Both the position numbers and the translations under genes were made by a program. Shown here piece after piece: positions 1 through 7,547 of a stretch of DNA of 64,000 nucleotides (positions are counted from its first letter, which is position 1; each line of letters starts with the position of its first letter). Origin of the DNA: Phytohabitans houttuyneae (lineage in GTDB: Bacteria > Actinomycetota > Actinomycetes > Mycobacteriales > Micromonosporaceae); contig NZ_BLPF01000003.1 in assembly GCF_011764425.1 (NCBI RefSeq), forward strand, positions 310,001 through 374,000, in the 5' to 3' direction. The notes beneath the pieces were generated by a model that was given only the letters and a program-made list of their open reading frames with translations, had not been told where the DNA came from and ran no database searches.

Positions 1-640
1 CGCTCGCGCCGATCTTCCTCGGCGTACCGCCGCAGAAGGTCCGGATCCGCGAGCGCATCCCGGCCTTCATGTTCGGCGACGGCGCCGGCGCCGTGGTCCT
101 GCGCCGGGACGACAGCGGTCCCGGCGGGCTGCTCGGCGGGGCCACCAGCGCGGTCGGACCCGGTCGGGCACCCGGCATCAAGGTGGTCGGCGGCGGCACG
201 CACGCCCCATCCACCGGCAGCAGGCGGCCAAGCGGCTGGTCACCCTCACCGTCGACGTGGTCTCCGCGGGCGCGTACGCCCCGGCGCTCGTCGCCGCCGC
301 CATCGGCGAGACGCTGGAGCGCTGCGGTGCGGCGCCGGAGAGCGTGGACGTGTGCGTGGTGCCGGAGGGCAACGCCGGGTGGATGCGCGACGCGCTGGCC
401 AGCGCCGACCTGGACCGGGACGAGTGGCGGCGGCTCGACGGCGAGTTCGTGGACAGCCTGTCCCGGCGCGGCGCCCTGGGCTGCGCCGGCCCGCTGGTCT
501 GCCTCGACGACGGCTGGCGCGCCGGACTGGTCAAGCCGGGCCAGCGCGTGCTGCTGGTGGGCGTGGAGAGCAGCAAGTGGGTGCACGCCGGCGTGCTCGT
601 CGACTGGACGCTGGCCGGACCGGACGGGGGTGCGGGGTGA
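1..640 (+). CDS. 3-oxoacyl-ACP synthase III-like enzyme, C-terminal part, frameshifted
   Basis: Only the C-terminal part is in the window; the active-site Cys lies upstream. The FGDGAGAVVL motif (from base 72) and the C-terminal block ending in LLVGVESSKWVHAG are typical of KASIII/FabH-fold ketosynthases found in secondary-metabolite clusters. The reading frame changes at the C run 205-208. Up to there frame 3 reads VVGGGTHAP, after it frame 2 reads IHRQQAAKRLVTLTVD, and one extra C joins them. Its stop overlaps the GTG of the next gene (GTGA), so the two are probably co-translated. Role inferred from family: decarboxylative condensation or acyl transfer that primes or extends an acyl chain on an acyl carrier protein. 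The exact substrate cannot be told. Confidence 0.75.
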   Translation, partial: ARADLPRRTAAEGPDPRAHPGLHVRRRRRRRGPAPGRQRSRRAARRGHQRGRTRSGTRHQGGRRRHARPIHRQQAAKRLVTLTVDVVSAGAYAPALVAAAIGETLERCGAAPESVDVCVVPEGNAGWMRDALASADLDRDEWRRLDGEFVDSLSRRGALGCAGPLVCLDDGWRAGLVKPGQRVLLVGVESSKWVHAGVLVDWTLAGPDGGAG

Positions 641-2223
641 AGACCGAGGCGGAGTACGACGTCGTCGTGGTCGGCGCCGGCCTGGGCGGGCTGTCGGTGG
701 CCGCGCTGCTCGCGCACAGCGGCGAACGGGTCGCCGTGCTGGAACAGGGCGAGGGGGTGGGCGGCCTCGCCCACGCTTTCGTGCGCGGCGGGTACACCTT
801 CGACCCGGCGGTGCACGGCATCCAGTCCGGGGAGATCGTCTGGAACCTGCTGGAGTACCTTGGCGTCGACGATCTGTGCCCGTACGTGCTGTCGCCGCAC
901 TTCTACGGCGCGGCCTTCCCGGACGGCGTCACGGTGTGCGCGCCGGCCGGCTGGGACGCCTTCGTGGAGACCAACGCCGACCTGCTCGGCGGGGCCGAGG
1001 GCGCCCAGGTGCGCCGCTTCTTCCAGGTGCTCCGCGACGTGCTGGACGAGATGGCCTGGCTCCAGATGCGGGCCGACCCGCGCGCGCTCGCGACGATGAT
1101 GGCGGAGCGGCCCACCTTCGCCCGGTACCGGTCCAGCCCGGTCAGCGACGCCCTGGACGACTACGTGCCGAGCCCGCTGGCCCGGGCCGTCTGCACCGCC
1201 GCCTGGCCGTTCCTGGGCACGCCGCCGTCCCGGCTTTCGCTGCTCAACTTCGCCCAGATGCTGAACACCTACCTGGAGGGCGTGCGATACCCGCTCGGGT
1301 CATTCCAGAAGCTCGCCGACGCGTTCGCCGCGGCTGTCACCCGGTACGGCGGGGAGATCCACGTCGGTACGCCGGTCGAGCGCATCCTCGTCGCCGGAGA
1401 CCGGGTCACCGGCGTGCGCACCGCCGACGGCGTCACGCGGCGGGCGCGGGTGGTGGTGTCCAACGCGGACGCCACGACGACGCTGACCGGGATGCTGGGT
1501 GAGGAGCACCTGCCCGAGCCCTACCTGCGGCGGCTGCGCCGCATGACGCCGTCGCTGTCGGCGTTCACCGTGTTCGCCGCCACCGACCTCGACCTGGGCT
1601 CGCTCGGGCTGGCACACGAGACGTTCCTGCACCCGCACTGGGACCACGAGGAGAACTGGCGGGACGTCCTCGCCGGCCGCCCTGCCTCGGCCTGGATGTC
1701 CAACACGACCCTCTGCGACCCCGGTCTCGCGCCCGCCGGCGAGCACACCGCGATCCTGACCGCCCTCGCGCCGTGGGACCCCGGCCAGCCGTGGCACGAG
1801 ATCAAGGAGAGCTTCGCGGACACGATGATCCGCCAGTTCGACCGGGTCGTGCCGGGTCTCTCCGACCACCTCACCTACCGCGAGATCGGCACGCCGATCA
1901 CCATGCACCGGTTCACCCGGGGGACGCGGGCCGCGATGTACGGCTGGGAGAACACGGCGAACCAGTTCGCCAACAAGCGGCTCCCGCACAGCACCCCGGT
2001 ACAGGGCCTCTACCTGTCGGGCCACTGGACCGAAGAGGGGTGCTCCTCGTACCGCGCCATCACGTCCGGTTTCACCAGCGCCAAGGCGGTCCTTGAGCAC
2101 CTCGGCAACGACATCGGCAAGACCCTGCCTCGCACGTTCCGGCAGCGGACCGGGTTCGTCGCGCCCGCCACGCGCAACTGGTACTTCGTCGACCACCACG
2201 CACCGGACCGGGAGGACACATGA
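637..2223 (+). CDS. CrtI/phytoene-desaturase-like FAD-dependent oxidoreductase
   Basis: 528 residues. The N-terminus carries a dinucleotide-binding fold, VVVVGAGLGGLSVAALLA, followed by the GGLAHAF region typical of the phytoene desaturase/CrtI and carotene isomerase family. The C-terminal LYLSGHWT-type segment is the second FAD-contact motif of the family. The GTG start at 637 overlaps the upstream KASIII stop, and the stop overlaps the FabD start (ATGA), so the three genes form one operon. No phytoene synthase or prenyltransferase is nearby. A redox or isomerisation step on a polyene or acyl chain built by the neighbours is therefore more likely than carotenoid synthesis. The substrate is inference. 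Confidence 0.82.
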   Translation: MKTEAEYDVVVVGAGLGGLSVAALLAHSGERVAVLEQGEGVGGLAHAFVRGGYTFDPAVHGIQSGEIVWNLLEYLGVDDLCPYVLSPHFYGAAFPDGVTVCAPAGWDAFVETNADLLGGAEGAQVRRFFQVLRDVLDEMAWLQMRADPRALATMMAERPTFARYRSSPVSDALDDYVPSPLARAVCTAAWPFLGTPPSRLSLLNFAQMLNTYLEGVRYPLGSFQKLADAFAAAVTRYGGEIHVGTPVERILVAGDRVTGVRTADGVTRRARVVVSNADATTTLTGMLGEEHLPEPYLRRLRRMTPSLSAFTVFAATDLDLGSLGLAHETFLHPHWDHEENWRDVLAGRPASAWMSNTTLCDPGLAPAGEHTAILTALAPWDPGQPWHEIKESFADTMIRQFDRVVPGLSDHLTYREIGTPITMHRFTRGTRAAMYGWENTANQFANKRLPHSTPVQGLYLSGHWTEEGCSSYRAITSGFTSAKAVLEHLGNDIGKTLPRTFRQRTGFVAPATRNWYFVDHHAPDREDT

Positions 2224-3173
2224 CCACCACCGCCTACCTTTTCCCTGGACAGGGTTCGCAGCGCCCCGGCATGGGCCGCGACCTGGCCGAGCGCTACCCC
2301 GAGGTGTGCGGCGAGGTGTTCGCTGCCGCCGACGACGTACTGGGCCTGCCGCTGTCGCGGCTGTGCTGGGACGGGCCGGCCGCCGAGCTGCAACGCACCG
2401 AGATAACCCAGCCCGCCGTCTTCGTCGCCAGCATCGCCGCGCTGCGGCTGCTGGAACGGAGCCTGCCCGAGCCGGGCATGGTCGCCGGGCACAGCCTCGG
2501 CGAGTACACGGCGCTGGTCGCCGCTGGCGTGCTCGACTGGACAGACGCGCTGCGGCTCGTCCGCCGGCGGGGGGAGCTGATGGCGGCCGTCAACGACCGG
2601 ACGCCCGGCGCCATGGTCGCGATCATCGGTCTGTCCACCCTGGACGTGATCAAGTGCTGCGGGGAGGCGATGGTCACCACTGGAGAGGTGGTCGAGGTGG
2701 CCAACTACAACGACGATACCCAGCACGTCATCTCCGGAACCTTGGCGGGAGTGGCAGCCGCCGCCGTGCGCGCCCGAGGCCGGTCCGCGAAGGTGGTCCC
2801 GCTGAACGTCGGGGCTCCGTTCCACTGCTCGCTCATGCGCGCCGCGCAGGAACACCTGGACGCTGAGCTGAGCCGCGTGCGCTTCCACGACCCGCGCGTG
2901 CCGGTGGTGGCCAACGTCTCGGCCACGGTCATACAGACCGGCGAGGCCGCCCGCGGTGCCCTGCGCCAGCAGTTGGTCGGTGCCGTCCACTGGCGACAGT
3001 CGCTACAGCGGCTGGTCGACCACGGCATCGACACGTTCGTCGAGGTGGGTCCGGGCCGGGTGCTGACCGGCATCTGCCGGCGCATGTATCCGGACCTGAC
3101 CGCCCACTCAGCGGCCGAGGCGCGCCGGGTGGAGCGGACGATCCACGAGCTGACCGCACTGCCGACCGGCTGA
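2220..3173 (+). CDS. Malonyl-CoA:ACP transacylase (FabD-type acyltransferase)
   Basis: 317 residues, full family length. It opens with FPGQGSQRPGMG and has the nucleophile elbow GHSLGE (Ser92) and the catalytic His in GAPFHCSLM (His202). It loads malonyl or a related extender from CoA onto an acyl carrier protein. Its start overlaps the oxidoreductase stop by ATGA. Because it sits with a KASIII-like enzyme and a CrtI-like oxidoreductase rather than with fabH-acpP-fabF, it probably serves a dedicated polyketide or lipid pathway. That assignment is inference from context. Confidence 0.88.
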   Translation: MTTTAYLFPGQGSQRPGMGRDLAERYPEVCGEVFAAADDVLGLPLSRLCWDGPAAELQRTEITQPAVFVASIAALRLLERSLPEPGMVAGHSLGEYTALVAAGVLDWTDALRLVRRRGELMAAVNDRTPGAMVAIIGLSTLDVIKCCGEAMVTTGEVVEVANYNDDTQHVISGTLAGVAAAAVRARGRSAKVVPLNVGAPFHCSLMRAAQEHLDAELSRVRFHDPRVPVVANVSATVIQTGEAARGALRQQLVGAVHWRQSLQRLVDHGIDTFVEVGPGRVLTGICRRMYPDLTAHSAAEARRVERTIHELTALPTG

Positions 3174-3174
3174 C

Positions 3175-3230
3175 ATGGCGGCGCTCGACAACCTCGTCGT
3201 CACCACCGCGCTCGCCGCGGTGGCGGTTGG
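3175..3230 (+). pseudogene. Possible N-terminal relic of an MFS exporter
   Basis: An ATG two bases after the FabD stop begins a frame reading MAALDNLVVTTAL. This closely resembles the first transmembrane helix of DHA2-type drug exporters (ALDNxVVxxALP). After about 15 codons the resemblance is lost and the frame runs into the hydrolase gene. It would fit an efflux gene at the end of the upstream biosynthetic operon, cut off by a rearrangement. The match is short, so this is tentative. Confidence 0.4.
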
Positions 3231-3241
3231 GGGCCACACCG

Positions 3242-4723
3242 GTGAACGCCGCGATGCTCCGCTCGGTGGCGTCCCTCGCCGTCGCATGCGCCGCCGGTGT
3301 GGTCGTGCTCAGCGTCGTCGGTGAGGCGCTCGCGCCCACGTGGCGGACTGCGCCGTACCGCGGGGAGCCCCTGGCGAGCCCGCCCGGCGGGTCGGACCAG
3401 CCGGTCGCGGACACCGAGCCGGCGGCGTCCTTTGAGGTACGGCGGGAGGACACTGAAGTGCCGGTGCGCGGCGCGCGGCTGGCCGCCACCGTGTTCGCGC
3501 CCGCCACCCCCGGGCGCCATCCCGCGGTGGCGTTCGTCCAGGGTGCCGGGTCCAACGGCCGCAACGCCTTCCTCGGCATGGCCGAGGACTTCGCGCGCGC
3601 CGGCATCGTCGCGGTCGCGTACGACAAGCGCTCCGACTACTCGTACCTCGGCAACCGCGACTTCGACCAGCTGGCCGAGGACGCCGCCGCGGTGGCGGCG
3701 ATGCTCCGGAGGCGCCCGGACGTCGACCCGGCGCGGGCCGGGCTGTGGGGGCTCAGCGAGGGTGGCCGGGTCGTCCCGCTGGCCGCCTCGCGGCACGCCG
3801 AGATCGGGTTCGCGGTCGTCGTCTCCGGAGCCGTGCGCGGTCCGCTGCGCAACACGATATGGTCTGTCCAAGAAGGACTTGCCAGAGCCGGATCTCCGTC
3901 CGGCGCCCGGCGGCTCGCCGCGCAGGTGCTCGGCGCCGGACGCATCGCCACCCTCCACCTGGATCCGCCACAGGACACCTGGGAGAAGGTGCGCCAACCC
4001 GTTCTCCTCGTATACGGGACCGAGGACTTCCTGGTCCCGCCGGCGGAGAGCACCCGCGCGGTGGCGGACGGGCTGCGCCGCGGCGGAAACACCTCGTACA
4101 CGGTCGCGTTCTTCGGCGGCGCCGACCACGGACTGCGGGTCGACGGAAAGCGCGCACCGGGGTACCTGCGCACGATAACCGACTGGATCACGGGCCTGCC
4201 GGCCAGCGGCGCGACGGGCGGGCGGGTGACCGGGCCGGCGCCGCGACAGCGGTTCGCGTCGGTGCCGTTGCCCGAACCACGTTGGTACGGTGGCATCCCG
4301 GCCCTTGCGGTGACCATCGGCCTGATGGTGGTGGGTTACCTCGTCGTGCCGGGGATCCTTCGGCGCCGGGCCCGCGCCGGTGGCGGGCCGTGGCCGGCGG
4401 TGGAGGCCCGAACGCGGATCCTCGCCCGATCCAGCACGGCGACGTTCATCGGTCTCTGGGTCTACATCGGACTCCTTGTCGGCCTCGGCTACACCCGCAA
4501 CGGTTCGGCGGTGCTGTTCCACGCCGGCTGGGGCGTCCTGAGATTCGCCGCGCTGGGCGCCGTGGTGCTCGCGGTGCTCGCCACAAGGGAGCTGATCGTG
4601 GCCCGGGCAGACGGCTGGAGCGCGACCGGGGCGCAACGGGCCACGCTGGCCGTATCGCTGGGCACCAGCGCCGTGCTCCTGCTCACAGCCGCGTACTGGG
4701 GACTCTACGGCCCTCGCTGGTAG
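3242..4723 (+). CDS. Alpha/beta hydrolase with C-terminal membrane helices
   Basis: About 493 residues. A hydrophobic N-terminal segment (SLAVACAAGVVVLSVVG) acts as signal or anchor. The alpha/beta hydrolase core has the nucleophile in GLSEGG, the acid in YGTEDFLVP and the His in GGADHGL, so the triad is complete. The last 150 residues contain about four hydrophobic helices (for example IPALAVTIGLMVVGYLVVP and LAVSLGTSAVLLLTAAYW). The hydrolase domain therefore probably faces outward from a membrane anchor. I chose the GTG at 3242 because a GGGGG tract lies about 8 bases upstream; TTG 3227 and ATG 3254 are in-frame alternatives. The substrate is unknown. It begins directly at the truncated MFS junction. 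Confidence 0.7.
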   Translation: MNAAMLRSVASLAVACAAGVVVLSVVGEALAPTWRTAPYRGEPLASPPGGSDQPVADTEPAASFEVRREDTEVPVRGARLAATVFAPATPGRHPAVAFVQGAGSNGRNAFLGMAEDFARAGIVAVAYDKRSDYSYLGNRDFDQLAEDAAAVAAMLRRRPDVDPARAGLWGLSEGGRVVPLAASRHAEIGFAVVVSGAVRGPLRNTIWSVQEGLARAGSPSGARRLAAQVLGAGRIATLHLDPPQDTWEKVRQPVLLVYGTEDFLVPPAESTRAVADGLRRGGNTSYTVAFFGGADHGLRVDGKRAPGYLRTITDWITGLPASGATGGRVTGPAPRQRFASVPLPEPRWYGGIPALAVTIGLMVVGYLVVPGILRRRARAGGGPWPAVEARTRILARSSTATFIGLWVYIGLLVGLGYTRNGSAVLFHAGWGVLRFAALGAVVLAVLATRELIVARADGWSATGAQRATLAVSLGTSAVLLLTAAYWGLYGPRW

Positions 4724-4736
4724 GCGCCGGTCGCGG

Positions 4737-5435
4737 TCACGTAGCTGTCTCGGCGACCGCCTTCACGCCGGCCAGCCAGGAGTCGACGCCGGCCTGCAGC
4801 ACGGCGCTGGAGATGAAGCGGGCCAGCACCGGCGCGGCCAGCGACTCGCGGCAGCGAAGCAGCGTGCCGCCTGCGCCGTCGGGCGTGAAGTCGTAGACGT
4901 GCGCGGCCCGCGCGCCGGGCACCACGCTGGTCCAGGTCAGCCGCTCGCCCGGGGTGACGATGCCCCACCGCGAGGTGAAGAGGTTTGCGCCGCCGCGCCA
5001 CGTGAACCGCACCCCGGGCGCGGCCGGCCCTTCCGCGTGCGCGTCGGAGATGTCCGCGCGGATGGCGGGCCAGGTCTCGACGTCGGCGAGGACGGCGAAC
5101 ACCCGTTCCGGTGGGGCCTGGATCGTGATCTGCCCTTGCGCCCGGGTGGGCGCGCGGTCGTCGACGAGGCCGCGCGCGGCGTGCTCCGCGTGGAGGGCGT
5201 CGGCGGCCGGGCCGGCGTAGGTGAGCTGGGCGACCGGGTCGTCCACTGAGTCGGCGCTCAGTGGGTCGGCCGACGTGTCGAGGATGACCGCACCCCGCGT
5301 GAAGCCGGCTTCCCGCACGGTCGCCAGCAGCGCGGGTGGGGCCGCCTCCTCGGTGACCGCGAGCCCGCCGGCCGCGGGCGCGACTGTGAGAAGCCTGCCC
5401 TCGGCGCCTCCGGGCGCGATGACGGCGTAACGCAT
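4737..5435 (-). CDS. SRPBCC-domain (START/Bet v1-like) protein
   Basis: 232 residues. An N-terminal region of about 95 residues of unknown fold is followed by a polyketide-cyclase/SRPBCC domain starting near GQITIQAPPERVFAVLADVE and running through W...RLTWTSVVPG to the C-terminal helix. Such domains bind hydrophobic ligands in a deep cavity. The ATG at 5435 has GGGAGGA about 7 bases upstream. It diverges from the TetR regulator at 5491, and the 55-base gap holds a palindrome, so it is probably under that regulator's control. The ligand is unknown. Confidence 0.75.
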   Translation of the reverse strand: MRYAVIAPGGAEGRLLTVAPAAGGLAVTEEAAPPALLATVREAGFTRGAVILDTSADPLSADSVDDPVAQLTYAGPAADALHAEHAARGLVDDRAPTRAQGQITIQAPPERVFAVLADVETWPAIRADISDAHAEGPAAPGVRFTWRGGANLFTSRWGIVTPGERLTWTSVVPGARAAHVYDFTPDGAGGTLLRCRESLAAPVLARFISSAVLQAGVDSWLAGVKAVAETAT

Positions 5436-5465
5436 GTGGGTCCTCCCTGGGTCGTTGCCGTACGT

Positions 5466-5488
5466 CGTACCGTACATGGTACGGCACG
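5466..5488. promoter_or_regulatory. Probable TetR operator between divergent genes
   Basis: An inverted repeat CCGTAC-ATG-GTACGG (5470-5484) extends outward to CGTA/CACG with one mismatch. It lies in the 55-base gap between the SRPBCC start (5435) and the TetR start (5491), where a repressor could block both divergent promoters. Position and symmetry are seen; TetR binding is inferred. Confidence 0.6.
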
Positions 5489-5490
5489 GT

Positions 5491-6207
5491 ATGGTGAACC
5501 CCGTGCCCATGCCCGCCGACCCCACCCGCTCCCTCGCGCTGCTGTGGCGCCGCGCCGAGCGCGCCACCCGCCGCGGCAACGACCTCTCCGTCGACCGCAT
5601 CGTCACGGCCGCGGTCGAGCTCGCCGACGCCGACGGGCTGGCGGCGGTGACGATGCGTTCGGTCGCCGCGCGGCTGGAGGTGGGCACGATGAGCCTTTAC
5701 ACGCACGTGCCCGGCAAGCCCGAGCTCGAGGTGCTGATGCTCGACCGCGCCTGCGGCGAGGGCACCGACGAGCCCGACGCGCCCGCGTGGCGCGCCCGCC
5801 TGGAGCGGGTGGCGCACCGCGACTGGGACCGGTACCACCGCCACCCGTGGCTGCTGGAGGTGGCGACCCGCCGCCCACCGTTCGGGCCGAACGTGGTGGC
5901 CAAGTACCAGCAGGACCTGCGCGCGATGGACGGCACCACCCTCACGCCGGCCGAGCGCAACGCGGTGCTCATGACGCTGGCGTCCTATGTGCACGGTGCC
6001 GCCCGCGCGTCGGTGGAGGCGGCCCGCACCGAGCGCGAGTCGGGCATCACGGAGCGGGAGTGGTGGGCCGCGCACCGCCCGTACGTGGAGTGGGCCGAAG
6101 ACCCGAGCGGCACGGGTGACCGCGAGGCCGACCACTGGTTCGCGTTCGAGTTCGGGCTGGCGCGCATCCTCGACGGCCTGGACGCCTTCGTCGGCCGCAC
6201 CGGTTGA
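5491..6207 (+). CDS. TetR-family transcriptional regulator
   Basis: 238 residues. The N-terminal helix-turn-helix reads IVTAAVELADADGLAAVTMR then VAARLEVGTMSLYTHV, the classic TetR pattern. The C-terminal domain resembles the TetR_C ligand-binding domain with its helical core. I chose ATG 5491 because it directly follows the operator-like palindrome and leaves about 27 residues before the helix-turn-helix. It is divergent from the SRPBCC gene, its most likely target. The ligand is unknown. The next coding relic begins 3 bases after its stop. Confidence 0.85.
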   Translation: MVNPVPMPADPTRSLALLWRRAERATRRGNDLSVDRIVTAAVELADADGLAAVTMRSVAARLEVGTMSLYTHVPGKPELEVLMLDRACGEGTDEPDAPAWRARLERVAHRDWDRYHRHPWLLEVATRRPPFGPNVVAKYQQDLRAMDGTTLTPAERNAVLMTLASYVHGAARASVEAARTERESGITEREWWAAHRPYVEWAEDPSGTGDREADHWFAFEFGLARILDGLDAFVGRTG

Positions 6208-6210
6208 CCC

Positions 6211-6608
6211 GTGGCACTCGCCGGCGGCCACCAGGTCGTGGGGGAGCGCGACGACGGCGGCGAGGTCGTACGGGCGGTGGCCGAGCACGCGCCGACGGTC
6301 GTCTGCATGGACGTGCGCATGCCCGGCACCGACGGCGTCGAGGCCACCCGCCGCGATTCCTACCGCCAGCTGGCCCCGCCGCGCGCCCGCCACCACGACC
6401 GGCTCGGCGCCCTCACCGAACGCGAGCTCGACGTCCTGCGCCTCACGGCCCGCGGCGCCTCCAACCGGGAGATCGCGAGCGGCTGTTCCTCGCCGAGACC
6501 ACCGTGAAGACCCACGCGGGCGCGCTCTTCCAGAAGCTCGGCGCCCGCGACCGGGCCGCCGCGATCGTCTTCGTGTACGACGCGGGACTCGTCCAGCCGC
6601 ACCGGTGA
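6211..6608 (+). pseudogene. Decayed NarL/LuxR-family response regulator
   Basis: From a GTG at 6211 the frame reads the middle of a receiver domain, with the phosphorylation-site block VVCMDVRMPGTDGVEATRR. It lacks most of helix 1 and everything from strand 4 to the linker, then enters a LuxR helix-turn-helix (LTERELDVLRLTARGASNREIA). One missing base near 6477-6482 moves the rest (RLFLAETTVKTHAGALFQKL) to another frame. Two internal deletions plus a frameshift make a functional protein unlikely. No histidine kinase is adjacent. Confidence 0.7.
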
Positions 6609-6649
6609 CGCTTTGCCATGATGGACACTTCCCGCGACGGAAGGGTCCG

Positions 6650-7123
6650 ATGAGTACCACTTGGCGCCACCTGCCCACCTCCGCCCGGGCGATCGCGGTC
6701 ACCGCCACGGACGCGGTCGCCGCCGCACAGGCGCACGACCGGGACGGGCTCGCGGCCGCCGCCGGCCCGCTCGCCGCCGCCGAGGGGTCCGGCCTTGTCC
6801 TGGGTACCGCCGTCCGCCTCCTGCTGGAGGAGGCACACCCGGACGGCCTGGCCGGCGACGACGTGCGCCACGTGATCGAGCAGTGCACCCGCGCCGCCGC
6901 CGCGTGGGAGCCGGCCGTCGACCCGCACGTGCTGCTCATCCTGCTGGCCGGCGCGCTGGGCGTGCACGACCCGGACGAGCAGGCGCCGCGCCCGGACCCC
7001 GAGGTGCTGGCCCGCCACGCGGCACTGCTTGTCGCGCACCTGCTGGCCGCGACACCACAGCCTTTCACGGGGTACCTGACGGCGGCGTTCGCCGAGATCG
7101 AACGCACCGAACTGCACGACTGA
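6650..7123 (+). CDS. Hypothetical protein
   Basis: 157 residues, starting MSTTWRHLPTSARAI with GGAAGGG upstream of the ATG. The sequence is alanine-rich and predicted helical, with no signal peptide and no membrane span. I recognise no family or catalytic motif. It is convergent with the VOC protein at 7145-7510, with a small hairpin spanning both stop codons. Confidence 0.55.
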   Translation: MSTTWRHLPTSARAIAVTATDAVAAAQAHDRDGLAAAAGPLAAAEGSGLVLGTAVRLLLEEAHPDGLAGDDVRHVIEQCTRAAAAWEPAVDPHVLLILLAGALGVHDPDEQAPRPDPEVLARHAALLVAHLLAATPQPFTGYLTAAFAEIERTELHD

Positions 7124-7148
7124 CCGCCGCCGGAGCGGTCCGGGTCAG
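7120..7148. terminator. Small bidirectional hairpin between convergent genes
   Basis: Nested inverted repeats CTGACC...GGTCAG (7120-7125/7143-7148) and GACCGC...GCGGTC (7122-7127/7135-7140) contain the stop codons of both convergent genes. There is no T-tract, as is common in actinomycetes. Confidence 0.4.
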
Positions 7149-7510
7149 GAAGGCCCGGCGGTCCGCGGGCCCTTGCTCATGTCCAGCAGCCCGACCGTGT
7201 TGCCGAACGGGTCCCGCAGGACCGCGCACTTGCCGATCGCGATGTCGAACGGTCCCTCGGCGACGACACAGCCGGCAGCCTCGGCGGTGAGCACCGCGCC
7301 GGGCACGTCGTCGACCAGGTAGTAGACGCTGCGCTCGGCCGGCAGGTCCAGCGTGTGCAGCACGATCTCCGCGTCGGTCTCGGGCATGCCCATGCCGACC
7401 GAGGTCTCGTCCTGCCAGAGCGGCCGCAGCCCGAACACCCGGCCGTAGAACTCGCTCGCCGCCGCCAGATCCGCGACCCTGACCATCACGCAGTCGATCT
7501 TCCGGAGCAT
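7145..7510 (-). CDS. VOC/glyoxalase-superfamily protein
   Basis: 121 residues, a single vicinal-oxygen-chelate module. It shows the paired beta-alpha-beta-beta-beta motifs: VMVRVADLAAASEFYGRVFG at the start and LRDPFGNTVGLLD near the end, the typical PxGN turn of the family. The family includes metal-dependent dioxygenases, glyoxalases and resistance binding proteins, so the reaction cannot be fixed. It is convergent with the hypothetical gene at 6650. Confidence 0.75.
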   Translation of the reverse strand: MLRKIDCVMVRVADLAAASEFYGRVFGLRPLWQDETSVGMGMPETDAEIVLHTLDLPAERSVYYLVDDVPGAVLTAEAAGCVVAEGPFDIAIGKCAVLRDPFGNTVGLLDMSKGPRTAGPS

Positions 7511-7547
7511 CCACCCATCATGGCCGCCCGCCGCGCGGCCCGCAGCG

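Noticed and set aside
637-2223. Carotenoid pathway (phytoene desaturase)
   Set aside because: The oxidoreductase is CrtI-like, but no crtE, crtB or cyclase is nearby and the coupled genes are ketosynthase and acyltransferase.
4705-7107. 800-codon minus-strand open frame across the SRPBCC/TetR region
   Set aside because: It contains the SRPBCC gene only by position in another frame and is antisense to the TetR helix-turn-helix; its residue composition is that of a shadow frame.
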